64,000 bases of DNA from JACVRW01 sp963814095 (GCA_963814095.1 CAWFBT010000016.1:1-64000), one strand, 5' to 3'; counted from the stretch's first letter, positions 1 through 9,065 are shown. The notes: a model not told the origin generated them from the sequence alone. Numbers and translations are program-made.

Positions 1-874
1 GCGCTTCAACCGCGAGGCCCGGCGCTGATCGGCCTAACGGCGGGTCCGTCGCTCGGCGCTTTCCTCGACGACGGCAGCTATTCGACGCGAGTTCGTCGAC
101 CACCTGATCGTTCCCCAGGCGTCGGCGCGGGTGGTCCGCCGACCCGGCACAGATGTGGTCGTTCCCGGCCAGCATGCTCGCCGAGTTCTTCGACAACCAC
201 GGCATGTTCGGCCTGACCGGCCGGCCCGAGTGGCGGACGGTGGTGGGGGGCTCGCACCGCTACGTCGAGAAGATCACCGACCCGCTCGGCGACCGGGTGC
301 GCCTGAGCACGCCGGTGACCCGCGTCGAGCGCTTCTCGACCGGGTGGAGGTGACCCCCGCCGGCGGCGAGCCCGAGGAGTTCGACGAGGTGGTGCTGGCC
401 ACCCACTCCGACCAGGCGCTGGCGCTGCTCGCCGATCCCACCGAGGCCGAGGCCGAGGTGCTGGGCGCCGTGGCCTACCAGCCCAACGAGGCCGTGCTGC
501 ACACCGACCGCTCGCTGCTGCCGCGTCGCCGCCGCGCGTGGGCCAGCTGGAACTTCCATCTGCTCGACGAGCCGTCGGCCCAGACCACGGTCACCTACCG
601 CATGAACAGCCTGCAGGCGCTGAGCTCGGACGCAGATCTGCGTGACGCTGAACCGCAGCGACCGGATCGACCCGGCAAGGTGATCGGCACCTATCGGTAC
701 GCGCACCCCGTGTTCACCCACGACGCGCTGGCCGCGCAGGGCCGCTGGGACGAGGTGAGCGGGCGCAACCGCACCCACTTCTGCGGCGCGTGGTGGGGAT
801 ACGGCTTCCACGAGGACGGGGTGAAGAGCGCGGAGAAGGTGTGCGAGAGCTTCGACCGGAGCCTGGTGGCGTGA
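1..874 (+). pseudogene. FAD-dependent amine oxidase-like protein, 5'-truncated and multiply frameshifted
   Basis: C-terminal part of a flavin amine oxidase/protoporphyrinogen-oxidase-like protein of the kind encoded with DUF1365 and CFA-synthase genes. The start lies before the window. Recognisable stretches such as RFNREA (from 2), WSADPAQMWSFPASM (about 130-180), GGSHRYVEKI (about 245-275) and THFCGAWWGYGFHEDGVKSA (about 775-835) sit in different frames. At least four 1-base shifts are needed (near 25, 85, 140 and 345). The final GTG/TGA overlap at 871-874 joins it to the DUF1365 gene, so the operon layout is intact. From family knowledge the protein would oxidise or desaturate a lipid intermediate. 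Whether the shifts are real decay or read errors cannot be told from the sequence. Confidence 0.75.
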
Positions 875-1606
875 GCGAGAGCGCCGTCTACGAGGGCGTG
901 ATCCGCCACCGCCGCTTCACGCCGGTCGAGCACTCGTTCGAGTACCGGGTGTTCATGCCCCTGCTCGACCTGGACGAGCTGCCCGAGCTGTTCGACGGCC
1001 ACCCGCTGTGGTCGGCGCGCGGTCGCGCCGTGGCGCAGTTCCGCCGCGAGGACTACCTGGGCGACCCCACACGCCGCTCGACCAGTCGGTGCGCGACCTG
1101 GTGGCCGAGCGAACCGGCCGGCGTCCCGAGGGCCCGGTGCGGGTGCTGGCCGGACTGCGCACGCTGGGCTACCTGTTCAACCCGGTCAGCTTCTACTACT
1201 GCGGCGCGACCCGGTGGAGGCGGTGGTGGCCGAGGTGACCAACACTCCGTGGGGCGACCAGCACGCCTACGTGCTCGACCGCGGCGAGACCGAGGGCGCG
1301 GTGATGAAGGCGCAGGCCGACAAGCAGCTCCACGTGTCGCCCTTCCACGACATGGACCAGAGCTACAGCTGGAACGTGACCGAGCCCGGCGAGCGGCTGT
1401 CGGTGCACATCGAGAACCGCCGCGAGGGCGAGCTGCTGTTCGACGCCACGCTCTCCATGGAGCGGCGGGAGCTGACGCCCAAGGCGCTGCGCCGCGTGCT
1501 CGTGCGCTACCCGGTCATGCCGTTCGCGGTGTCGGCCCGCATCTACCTCAACGCGCTCAAGCTCAAGCTCAAGGGCGTGCCTTGGCACGCGAACCCGGCC
1601 CGATGA
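871..1606 (+). pseudogene. DUF1365 family protein, two frameshifts
   Basis: The GTG start at 871 overlaps the upstream stop. The N-terminus (YEGVIRHRRFTP, HSFEYRVFMPLLDLDELP) and the middle (LGYLFNPVSFYYC at about 1165-1200) are typical of DUF1365. The C-terminal half is continuous from about 1214 to the TGA at 1604-1606. Single-base losses near 1070 (a C run) and near 1205 break the reading frame. The stop overlaps the next ATG at 1603. DUF1365 proteins have no settled biochemical role but almost always sit between an FAD oxidase and a CFA-synthase-like methyltransferase, which is the case here. Confidence 0.8.
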
Positions 1607-2836
1607 TCCGGCGCATCGTCCTCCGCATCCTGGCCCGGTTCGAGTACGGGCGGATCGTCGTCGACGAACCCGACGGGCAGCACCACGAGTTCGGCCCGGC
1701 CGACTCCGACCTGCGCGTGCACATCGAGGTGCGCGACCAGCGCTTCTGGCCCGCGCTGCGCCGCGGCGGCCTGGGCGCCTCGGAGGCCTACGGCGAGGGC
1801 TGGTTCGAGTGCGACGACCTGGTCGCGCTGGTGCGCATCTTCGCGCTCGAGCTGCGCGACGTGGACCACCTGCGCCGCTACCTGATCCCCTTCCAGCGCC
1901 TCGGTCGTCTGGTGCCGCGCAACACCAAGAAGGCCGCCCGCGAGCACATCGCCGCCCACTACGACCTCGGCGACCGGCTGTTCGAGCTGTTCCTCGACGA
2001 GACGATGTCCTACTCCAGCGCGGTCTTCGAGCCCGCCGGGGTGGGCCTGGCCGAGGCCCAGCGGGAGAAGATCGACCGCATCTGCCGCAAGCTCGAGCTG
2101 ACGCCCGACGACCACCTGGTCGAGATCGGCAGCGGCTGGGGCTCGCTGGCGGTGCACGCCGCCGAGCGCTACGGGTGCAAGGTCACCACCACCACGATCT
2201 CCGAGGCCCAGTACGCGGCCACCGTCGAGCGGGTCCGCGAGCACGGCTGGAGGACCGGGTGGAGGTGCTCAAGGAGGACTACCGGGACCTCACGGGCATC
2301 TACAGCAAGCTCGTCTCGGTCGAGATGATCGAGGCGGTCGGGTGGCAGTACTTCGACACCTTCTTCCAGAAGTGCGCCTCGCTGCTGGCGCCCGACGGGC
2401 GGATGTGCCTCCAGGCGATCGTGATCGACGACCGCGCCTACGAGCCCGACAAGGCGGCCAAGAGCTTCGCCAACACGGTCATCTTCCCGGGCGGCTGCCT
2501 GCCGTCGCACGAGGTCATCGCCCGCTGCGTCTCCAAGCGCACCGACATGCGCATCCTCGACCTCGAGGACCTCTCGCCCCACTACGCCGAGACGGTGCGG
2601 CGCTGGCGCGAGCGCTTCGCCGCCGACGCCGACAGGCGGAGGCGCTCGGCTACGACCTGCGCTTCCGGCGCATGTGGGACCTCTACCTGGCCTGGTGCGA
2701 GGGCGGCTTCGTGGAGCGGCGGATCGGCGTGGCGCAGATCCTCACCGCCAAGCCGGCCTACCGCGATCAGCCGTCGGACGAGGGCCGCTTCGCGCGGGTG
2801 GCGCCGCTGGCCACCAACAGCGACGCGAGTACGTGA
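1603..2836 (+). pseudogene. Cyclopropane-fatty-acyl-phospholipid synthase family methyltransferase, two frameshifts
   Basis: SAM-dependent methyltransferase of the CFA synthase (Mycolic_acid_synth) family, about 411 residues when repaired. The ATG at 1603 overlaps the DUF1365 stop. Visible hallmarks are the HYDLGDRLFELFLDETMSYS block, the SAM site VEIGSGWGSLAVHAA (about 2120-2165), the SVEMIEAVG segment (about 2317-2343) and the IFPGGCLPS block (about 2480-2505). One C is missing near 2250 (GGCTGG where GGCCTGG restores the frame) and one base near 2636. Expected role is transfer of a methyl or methylene group to unsaturated phospholipid acyl chains at the membrane. With the FAD oxidase next door, the product may be a non-standard modified fatty acid rather than a plain cyclopropane. 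Confidence 0.85.
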
Positions 2837-2903
2837 ACCGCAACGGAAAGGCGCTCGCCGAACGGCGATCGTGCGAGTCAGGTAGAGCGCCCGCCGGCGC
2901 CGG

Positions 2904-3689
2904 CTAGGTCCGCTTCTCGCGGCTGAAGCCGGCGCCGGTGATGGCGTCCAGCACGAACGCCGGGCCGCGCGAGGCCAGCTTGGCCAGCGCGATGCGCCCG
3001 CCCGGGCCGACGATGTGATCGTCGTTCTCCACCGCTGACACCGTCTTCTTCGCCCACTCCTCGGGCGTCACCTCGGTCCACCCCGAGGTGTCGAGGTGCT
3101 GGCCGTAGGTCTCCTTCGTGTCGTCGAGCATGTCGGTCTTCACGCCCGGCGTGACCATGTGCGTCACGCCCACGCCGGTGCCCTTGAGCTCGCGGCGCAG
3201 CGACTCGCTGAAGGCGACGACCGCGGCCTTGCCCGCGGCGTAGGTGGTGGCCGCGCGGGAAGTACGCGTAGCCGGAGATGCTCGCGTTGTTGACGATCCA
3301 GCCGCGGCCGCGCTCGACCATGCCCGGCAGCGCCAGCTTGGTCAGGTGGACCACCGCGTTGATGTTCACCTGGAACATCGCGTAGATGTCGTCGGTGTCC
3401 TGTTCCTCGAGGAGCCCGCCGGTCATCAGGCCGGCGTTGTTGAACAGGACGTCCACACTGGGAGCGCGGCCGCCCCGCGGCGATCGAGTCACGCGACGAC
3501 AGGTCGGACCCCGACGGCACGCACCTCACGGGCGCCGCCGGGCGGCGGCTGCGGTGGCTCGAAGCGCTCGGGCGAGCGCACGCCGTAGAGGAGCAGGTCG
3601 AGCCTGCGCGTGGCGAGCTCTGCCGCGATCGCGTGGCCGATGCCGCGGTTCGAGCCGGTGACGAGGGCTGTGAGTCCGTTCAGGTTCAT
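2904..3689 (-). pseudogene. Short-chain dehydrogenase/reductase, frameshifted
   Basis: SDR on the minus strand, ATG at 3689, TAG at 2904-2906, about 261 residues if repaired. Hallmarks are the N-terminal cofactor motif TGSNRGIGHA, the NNAG motif (about 3425-3440), the catalytic-region segment NNASISGYAYFP (about 3255-3290) and then YAAGK (about 3230-3245), which holds the catalytic Tyr and Lys. The frame shifts near 3520, 3460 and 3250. It is convergent with the CFA operon and divergent from the alpha/beta hydrolase at 3718. SDRs are common neighbours of this fatty-acid operon, but no substrate can be deduced. Confidence 0.8.
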
Positions 3690-3717
3690 CGAAGCCAGGT
3701 ACGTGGTGGCGTGAAGG

Positions 3718-4484
3718 ATGACTTCTCTGGGCTCCGTCCGCCGTGGCAGCGGCGAGCCGCTGCTCCTGATCCACCCGCTGGGCGCCGAGATCGTAGTCTG
3801 GGAGCCGGTGCTGGAGCGGCTCGCGGCCGAGCGCGACGTGATCGCGGTCGACATGCCCGGTTTCGGGGCGTCGCCCGCACTCGCGAACGGCACCGACCCG
3901 ACGCCGCAGGCGCTCGCCGCCGCTGTCGGCCGCTTCCTCGACTCGCTGGGGCTCGAACGCGTGCACGTGGCGGGCGACTCGCTCGGCGGCTGGGTCGCGC
4001 TCGAGCTCGCCAAGGCCGGGCGCGCGCTCACGGCCATGGGGCTCTGCTCGGCCGGCTTCTGGACGCGGCCGCTCGGCGCGCGAGCCGGCCCCGGCACGTT
4101 GGCAGCATCGGTCGTCCGCTGCTGCCGTTCGTGCCCGCCCTGGTGCGCAGCGCCGGCGGGCGCAGCCTGCTGCTGAGCTCTTCGGTTGGACATCCCGAGC
4201 GCGTGCCGCCCGCCGCCGCGGCGCGGCTCGTGCGCGCCTACGTGACATCACCGGGCTTCGAGGCGGCCAACGCCGCGATGCGCGCGGGCGTGCTGTCCGG
4301 CACGGAGCGGATCGACGTGCCCGTGACGCTTGCCTGGGGCGAGCTCGACAGGCTGATCCGCAGGCCGCGCACCAAGCCCGAGCACTGGCACACCGTGCTG
4401 CTGCGAGGCTGCGGCCACATCCCCACCTGGGACGATCCCGCGCAGGTATCGCGCGCGGTCCTGATGGCAAGCTCCATGAGCTAG
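3718..4484 (+). pseudogene. Alpha/beta hydrolase, one frameshift
   Basis: Alpha/beta-hydrolase-fold protein of about 255 residues. The N-terminal part has the LLLIHPLGA oxyanion-hole region and the nucleophile elbow GDSLGG (about 3980-3998). The C-terminal part has a late Asp segment (WGELDRLI) and the catalytic His in RGCGHIPTWDDP (about 4408-4440). The two parts are in different frames, joined by an indel near 4090-4100. The stop at 4482-4484 shares the tetranucleotide CTAG with the stop of the convergent DUF4126 gene. No substrate can be assigned. Confidence 0.8.
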
Positions 4485-5053
4485 GTGGGCGCGCGGGCGG
4501 CCGCCCGCCTGCGCCGGCCCCGCCGCCAGCCCACGAACAGCGCGACCAGCAGGCCGGCCGCCAGCAGGAAGGCCAGCACCGGCAGCACGAACGCGACCAG
4601 CACGAGGAACGCCGAGCCCGCGTCCTCGATCAGCGACAGGATCGGGTTGCCCACACCCGCCGTCGTGGCCGTCGACAGCGGCCGCACCGCCGCGCGGCCG
4701 GCGTGCACCGACTCGGCCGTGCCGGCGCCGAGCACTGCCGAAACGAGCGTCGGCACGTCTGTGTCGACGCCGGTCTGGCCGGTGAACATGACGGCTCCCG
4801 AGACGGGCGCGATCACCGACCCGATCGCGTGCAGGACATGATCGACGGCAGGGATCTTGTCGCCGACGAAGTCGCCCGCCGTGAGCACGCCGAGCGCGAC
4901 GATCCAGCCCGTCCCGCTCAGGTCGTCGAACGGCGCGGCCAGGTCGACCACGTCCAGCCGGTTGAGCAGGGCGCCTGCGAACAGCGGCAGCCAGGCGTTC
5001 AGTCCCGACGCCGCCGAGAGCCCGAACGCGGCGCAGACGCTCGCCAGGTCCAT
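4481..5053 (-). CDS. DUF4126 domain membrane protein
   Basis: Intact 190-residue membrane protein. The start MDLASVCAAFGLSAASGLNAW at 5053 is preferred over an upstream ATG at 5107 because it matches the usual DUF4126 N-terminus and leaves a short promoter region before the divergent P450. Hydrophobic segments occur near residues 5-25, 45-65, 75-95 and 140-170, followed by a basic tail (GWRRGRRRR). DUF4126 proteins are predicted integral membrane proteins of unknown role. Confidence 0.75.
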   Translation of the reverse strand: MDLASVCAAFGLSAASGLNAWLPLFAGALLNRLDVVDLAAPFDDLSGTGWIVALGVLTAGDFVGDKIPAVDHVLHAIGSVIAPVSGAVMFTGQTGVDTDVPTLVSAVLGAGTAESVHAGRAAVRPLSTATTAGVGNPILSLIEDAGSAFLVLVAFVLPVLAFLLAAGLLVALFVGWRRGRRRRAAARAPT

Positions 5054-5088
5054 TGCGTGAAGCCTATGCCGCCTAGGATTGCGGGCGT

Positions 5089-6507
5089 ATGAGCGTGAGC
5101 GCGCCACCTCCGGTCACCGAGGGCGTTATTGACCGGTTGCGCTTCGACATGCGCTGGATGCGCGAGGCGCGTGGCCAGTTCCCGGCCGGCGAGCTGGGGT
5201 TCAGCATGCGTCGCACGCGCGAGTTCGAGCGCGAGCCGCTGCCGCTCCTGCTGCGTATGTACGGCGACTACGGCCCCGTCTTCTCGCTACGGCTGATGTA
5301 CGCGCCGGTCGTGTTCGCGCTCGGCCCGCAGGCCAACCACTTCATGACCGTCTCGAACGCAGGCAACTTCCGCTGGCGCGACGGCGGCATGGGCGACCTG
5401 ATCCCGTTGCTCGGTGACGGCCTGCTCACGACCGACGGCGCCTATCACCGGCGCGCGCGCCAGGTCATGCTGCCGGCCTTCCATCGCGAGCAGGTGGAAG
5501 CGACCACCGACACGATGACCGACGAGGTCGAGCGCGCGCTTGCGGATTGGCGCCCCGGGACGCGCCTGGATCTCTACAAATGGACGCGTGCGCTGGCGCT
5601 GCGCATCGCGATGCGCGCGCTGTTCGGCTTCGATCCCGACCGCGGCGTACGCGATGCTCACATGGCGGAGGAGTTCGAGCGCGCGCTCGGCTTCTGGGGC
5701 GAGGACTACGCCGTCCAGATGCTGCGCGGGCCGGGCAGCCCGTGGCGCAGGATGCAGCGCGCCCGCGCGCGCCTCGATCAGGTGATCTTCGCGGAGATCG
5801 AGCACCGGCGCCGCTCCGGCGAGCGCGGCACGGACATCCTCAGCCTGCTGCTCGACGCCGAGGACGAGGACGGCTCACGGCTCTCCGAGCGGGAGCTGCG
5901 CGACCAGGTCATGACGCTGCTCTTCGCGGGTCACGACACCACGACCTCGACCGTCACCTTCCTCTTCTACGAGCTCGCCCGCAACCCGCATGAGCAGCCT
6001 CCGATCCTCACCGAGCAGGACGCGGTGATGAACGGCGCGGCGCCGACCCCGGCCCAGCTCGTGCGCGAGCTGCCTCGCCTCGACCTGGCCGTTGACGAGA
6101 CCCTGCGCATGTACCCGCCGGCGTGGATCGGGCCGCGGCGCTCGATCGAGCCATTTGATCTCCACGGCGTGAGCGTGCCGGGCGGCGTGCTCGTCAACTA
6201 CTGCTCGTGGGCGAGCCACCACCTCTCCGAGGTCTTCCCGCAGCCCTGGCAGTTCCGGCCCGAGCGCTTCACTCCGGACGAGCGCGCCAAGCTGCCGAAG
6301 GGCGCGTACATCCCCTTCGGCGGCGGCTCGCGCACGTGCATCGGCATGCGCTTCGGCCAGCTCGAGATCAAGGCGATCGCGACCACGGTGCTGCGCCGCT
6401 TCTCGATCGAGCTGGTCGAGCCGATGCGCCCGCTCTCGATCCGCCAGATGCCCACGCTGTCGCCGCGCGGCGGGCTGCCGGTGGTCGTGCGCCCGCGCGG
6501 CGCCTAG
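5089..6507 (+). CDS. Cytochrome P450
   Basis: Intact 472-residue soluble P450. The I-helix oxygen-activation motif AGHDTTTS starts near residue 280, the K-helix ETLR is at about 337-340, and the heme-binding loop FGGGSRTCIG has its axial Cys near residue 417. The PERF-type segment (FRPERFTPDE) lies between the last two. No N-terminal membrane anchor is visible. The enzyme should hydroxylate or epoxidise a hydrophobic substrate using NAD(P)H through a separate ferredoxin/reductase. The convergent flavoprotein downstream could be related, but its CxxC type does not make it an obvious P450 reductase. The stop shares CTAG with that neighbour. Confidence 0.93.
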   Translation: MSVSAPPPVTEGVIDRLRFDMRWMREARGQFPAGELGFSMRRTREFEREPLPLLLRMYGDYGPVFSLRLMYAPVVFALGPQANHFMTVSNAGNFRWRDGGMGDLIPLLGDGLLTTDGAYHRRARQVMLPAFHREQVEATTDTMTDEVERALADWRPGTRLDLYKWTRALALRIAMRALFGFDPDRGVRDAHMAEEFERALGFWGEDYAVQMLRGPGSPWRRMQRARARLDQVIFAEIEHRRRSGERGTDILSLLLDAEDEDGSRLSERELRDQVMTLLFAGHDTTTSTVTFLFYELARNPHEQPPILTEQDAVMNGAAPTPAQLVRELPRLDLAVDETLRMYPPAWIGPRRSIEPFDLHGVSVPGGVLVNYCSWASHHLSEVFPQPWQFRPERFTPDERAKLPKGAYIPFGGGSRTCIGMRFGQLEIKAIATTVLRRFSIELVEPMRPLSIRQMPTLSPRGGLPVVVRPRGA

Positions 6508-7508
6508 GCGGCGGCCGCGACAGGCAGGTGGTCGATCGCGACCGCCAGCGCAGCGCGCGAGCCGGTCCCGATCGCGGCCGCCACCGAGCGCAGGCTCTCC
6601 GTGGCCGTGTCGCCGGCCGCGTAGACGCCGCGCAGGTTGGTCCGGCCATCGCCGTCGGTCACGATCGTCCCGCCCGCGGTCAGCTCGCACCCGAGCGCCT
6701 CGGCCAGCCCGTTCGGCTGACCCCGGCGGGTGCGCACGAACAGCGCGTTGCACTCCTCGTAGGAGCCTGAGGCGAACTCGATCCGTTCGAGGCTGCCGTC
6801 GTGGCCCGCGAGCCGGCGGATCGGCTCCTCGCGGACGCGCACGCCGGCGGCGTCGAGCACGGCCCGATCACCGTCGCCGAACTGTGGCGGCCCGTCCGTC
6901 AGCAGGACGACATCGCTGCTCCAACCGGACACGACGAGCGCCGAGCGGACGGCCTCGGGCCCCCCGCCGTGCACGGCGAGCGCGCGGTCGCGCACCTCCC
7001 AGCCGTCGCAGAACGGGCAGTGGAACACCGACCGGCCCCAGAGCGGCTCGATGCCCGGCAGCGCGGGCGGCTCGTAGCTCAGGCCATGTGCCAGCACGAG
7101 GGTGCGCGCGCTGAGAAGGTCGCCGTCGCTGAGGCTCACGCTCACGCTGTCCACGGTGGTGTCGGCGTCGATCACGGCGGCCTCGCGCAGCTCGACGCTC
7201 GGGAGGTCGACGAGTTGCTCGCGTCCGGCGCGGCGCAGCTCCACTGGCGCCACGCCGGACTGACCGAGCAGCCCTCCGATAGAGCTGGACTTGACGTTCG
7301 CGGGCCGGTCGGTGTCGAGCACGAGCACCTGGCGCCGGGCCCTCCCAAGGACCAGCGCGGCGCTCAGGCCGGCAGGGCCGCCTCCCACGACGACCGCGTC
7401 GAGCCGCTGCGCCCGCGAACGCGGACGCCCGTGACGGAAACGGCGGCGCTCACCGTGCCGGCCGGTCCGGAGCGAGGCGTTGGAATGTGTGGCGACGTGG
7501 CTTGGCAT
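6504..7508 (-). CDS. Thioredoxin-reductase-like NAD(P)/FAD-dependent oxidoreductase
   Basis: Pyridine-nucleotide-disulfide oxidoreductase of thioredoxin reductase type, 334 residues from 7508. The FAD Rossmann motif VVVGGGPAGLSAAL begins near residue 38, a redox-active CPFCDG follows (about 170-175), and the C-terminal FAD motif GVYAAGDTATES lies near 290-302. The first about 36 residues are basic and not typical, but no later ATG/GTG exists before the FAD motif, so the true start may be 7508 or the GTG at 7496. The NADPH-site motif is HGGGPEAVRSAL. Proteins of this kind act with a small disulfide partner or as ferredoxin/flavodoxin-type reductases. Its own partner is not visible here. Confidence 0.82.
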   Translation of the reverse strand: MPSHVATHSNASLRTGRHGERRRFRHGRPRSRAQRLDAVVVGGGPAGLSAALVLGRARRQVLVLDTDRPANVKSSSIGGLLGQSGVAPVELRRAGREQLVDLPSVELREAAVIDADTTVDSVSVSLSDGDLLSARTLVLAHGLSYEPPALPGIEPLWGRSVFHCPFCDGWEVRDRALAVHGGGPEAVRSALVVSGWSSDVVLLTDGPPQFGDGDRAVLDAAGVRVREEPIRRLAGHDGSLERIEFASGSYEECNALFVRTRRGQPNGLAEALGCELTAGGTIVTDGDGRTNLRGVYAAGDTATESLRSVAAAIGTGSRAALAVAIDHLPVAAAA

Positions 7509-7619
7509 TGGTGATCGGTAAGACCGGCGGGGGCTTCGCGATTCATCGGTATGACGAGCAAACCATTACGGCGGGCGCCGCACTGTGACACGCCTCACAT
7601 TGTGGGCATCTGCGGCGTC

Positions 7620-7967
7620 TCAGCGGCGCACGTGCTCGTGGTGATGGCGCATCGCGGCGAGCAACTCGGGCAGGTGATGGTCGTGCAGCCGGTAGTGCCC
7701 GTGGCGGCCGTCCCTGCGGACGGCGACCAATCGATGCTGGCGCAGCACGCGCAGCTGGTGCGACGTCGCGCTCGGACTGAGGCCGACCATCCCGGCGAGC
7801 TCGTCGACGCTGCGCTCGCCGTCGACGAGCGCCCAGAGGAGGCGCAACCGGCTCGGCGTGGCGAACACGCCGATCGCCTCGGCGAGCTCCTGCGCCTCCT
7901 CGTCGGTGAGGGGCCGCTCGACGGCCGAGTGCTCGCTCGGATCCGGCATGCGAAGACAGTTAACCAT
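7620..7967 (-). CDS. ArsR/SmtB-family metal-sensing repressor (CzrA-like zinc site)
   Basis: Winged-helix ArsR regulator, 115 residues from ATG 7967 or 109 from ATG 7949 (MPDPSEHS). The recognition helix lies in LSPSATSHQLRVLRQH. The C-terminal helix has the pattern D-x-H-x10-H-x-x-H (within LHDHHLPELLAAMRHHHEH). The spacing equals the alpha-5 zinc/cobalt site of CzrA/SmtB, so Zn(II) or Co(II) sensing is a strong inference. No Cys metal site (ELCVC type) is present. It is divergent from a CDF transporter at 8017, and a palindrome lies between the two genes, so it probably represses both. Confidence 0.88.
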   Translation of the reverse strand: MVNCLRMPDPSEHSAVERPLTDEEAQELAEAIGVFATPSRLRLLWALVDGERSVDELAGMVGLSPSATSHQLRVLRQHRLVAVRRDGRHGHYRLHDHHLPELLAAMRHHHEHVRR

Positions 7968-7985
7968 TCACGCGACTACATGTGT

Positions 7986-8001
7986 ACATCTGCGCATATG
8001 T
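7986..8001. promoter_or_regulatory. Candidate ArsR operator between arsR-like gene and CDF gene
   Basis: The 16-bp sequence ACATCTGCGCATATGT matches its own reverse complement at 14 of 16 positions. It lies between the ArsR start (7967) and the GTG start of the CDF gene (8017). Position, symmetry and a neighbouring zinc-sensor-type ArsR support an operator. No binding data exist. Confidence 0.5.
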
Positions 8002-8016
8002 CGCTAAGGTCAGATC

Positions 8017-8685
8017 GTGGCCGCCTATGTCCACGAGCACCCCGCCGGCGTCCCGCACGGCCACGGGCACAGCCATGGGCTCGTCGACGAGTCGATCAAG
8101 CGCTCACGCGAGGGTCTGAGGGCGGTCGGCCTCGCCCTGCTCGTCCTCGGCCTAACCGCGGCTGCGCAGGCGCTCGTGTTCGTCTGGTCCGGCAGCGTCG
8201 CGCTGCTGGCGGACCTGATCCACAACGCCGGTGACGCCGCCACCGCGATCCCGCTCGGGATCGCCTTCGCCCTGCGGAGCGCACGGGCCGAGCGCTGGGC
8301 CGGGCTCGCGGTCGTGTTCGCGATCTTCGCGAGCGCGTGCGTGGCGGGCTATGAGGCCGTGCTGCGCCTGATCGACCCGCGCGAGGTCGAGCACCTGGGC
8401 GCGCTCGCCGCCGCGGGCGCGCTCGGCTTCGGCGGCAACTGGATCGCGGCCCTGATCCGCACGCGGGCCGGGCGGCGGCTCGACAGCGCCGCGCTCGCGG
8501 CCGACGGCGCGCACGCGCGCGCCGACGCCTACGTGAGCCTGGCAGTCGTCGCGAGCGCCGTGGCGCTATGGGCCGGCGCCGGCATCCTCGACCCGCTGAT
8601 CGGCCTCGCCATCACCGTGATGATCCTCCGCATCACGTGGCATTCGTGGCGGACGGTCCGGCAGGGCCGGCCGGCGGCCTCCTAG
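8017..8685 (+). CDS. Cation diffusion facilitator family transporter, lacking the C-terminal domain
   Basis: Metal-ion/H+ antiporter of 222 residues from GTG 8017. A His-rich N-terminus (HGHGHSH) is followed by six hydrophobic segments. The transport-site HxxxD motifs are in TM2 (LIHNAGDA, about residue 68) and TM5 (DGAHARAD, about 165), the pair typical of zinc-exporting CDFs. The protein ends just after TM6 (ITWHSWRTVRQG), so the usual cytoplasmic metal-sensing domain of about 80-90 residues is absent. Its divergent ArsR partner has a zinc-type site, so Zn/Co efflux is the likely job. The stop shares CTAG with the convergent VOC gene. Confidence 0.88.
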   Translation: MAAYVHEHPAGVPHGHGHSHGLVDESIKRSREGLRAVGLALLVLGLTAAAQALVFVWSGSVALLADLIHNAGDAATAIPLGIAFALRSARAERWAGLAVVFAIFASACVAGYEAVLRLIDPREVEHLGALAAAGALGFGGNWIAALIRTRAGRRLDSAALAADGAHARADAYVSLAVVASAVALWAGAGILDPLIGLAITVMILRITWHSWRTVRQGRPAAS

Positions 8686-9065
8686 GTGTCGGCCGGCTGA
8701 AACAGCTCGATCGGGTTGCCGGAGGGGTCCTCGAGCAGGATCTGCCGGCCGCCGGGCCCGCTGACGATGTCGTTGCGGAACGTGACGCCCATGGAGCGCA
8801 GTCGCTCGACCTCCGCCGCGATGTCCTCGACGACGAAGTGGATCCGGTTCCAGCCGCCCGGGCCCGGCGTGCGGCCGTCGGGCATCGGCCGTCCGGCGGA
8901 ACTCGTCGGCCCGCTGAGCAGCAGCCGCAGATTGCCTCGCACGACGTCGGCAAACGCCGGCGCGAAGCCGGTGCGCAGCGTGAACCCGAAATGTGTGGTG
9001 TAGAAGGCGACGGCGTCGTCGACGTCGTCGACCATGTAGCGGACGTGAACGAGCTCGTCAGGCAT
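8682..9065 (-). CDS. VOC (glyoxalase/bleomycin resistance) superfamily protein
   Basis: Single VOC domain, 127 residues from ATG 9065. Paired beta-alpha-beta-beta-beta modules are seen (VHVRYMVDDVDDAVAFYTTHFGF, IHFVVEDIAAEVERLRSMGV). Likely metal ligands are His in HVRY and Glu in the terminal PIELFQP. It contains no cysteine, so it is not the Cys-containing C-As lyase ArsI despite sitting in an ars-type operon. Its start overlaps the stop of the ArsR-ArsC fusion by 8 bp, implying co-transcription. Confidence 0.8.
   Translation of the reverse strand: MPDELVHVRYMVDDVDDAVAFYTTHFGFTLRTGFAPAFADVVRGNLRLLLSGPTSSAGRPMPDGRTPGPGGWNRIHFVVEDIAAEVERLRSMGVTFRNDIVSGPGGRQILLEDPSGNPIELFQPADT

Noticed and set aside
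8682..9065. VOC gene as arsenic C-As lyase (ArsI)
   Set aside because: The protein has no cysteine, whereas ArsI needs a Cys pair to bind trivalent organoarsenicals.
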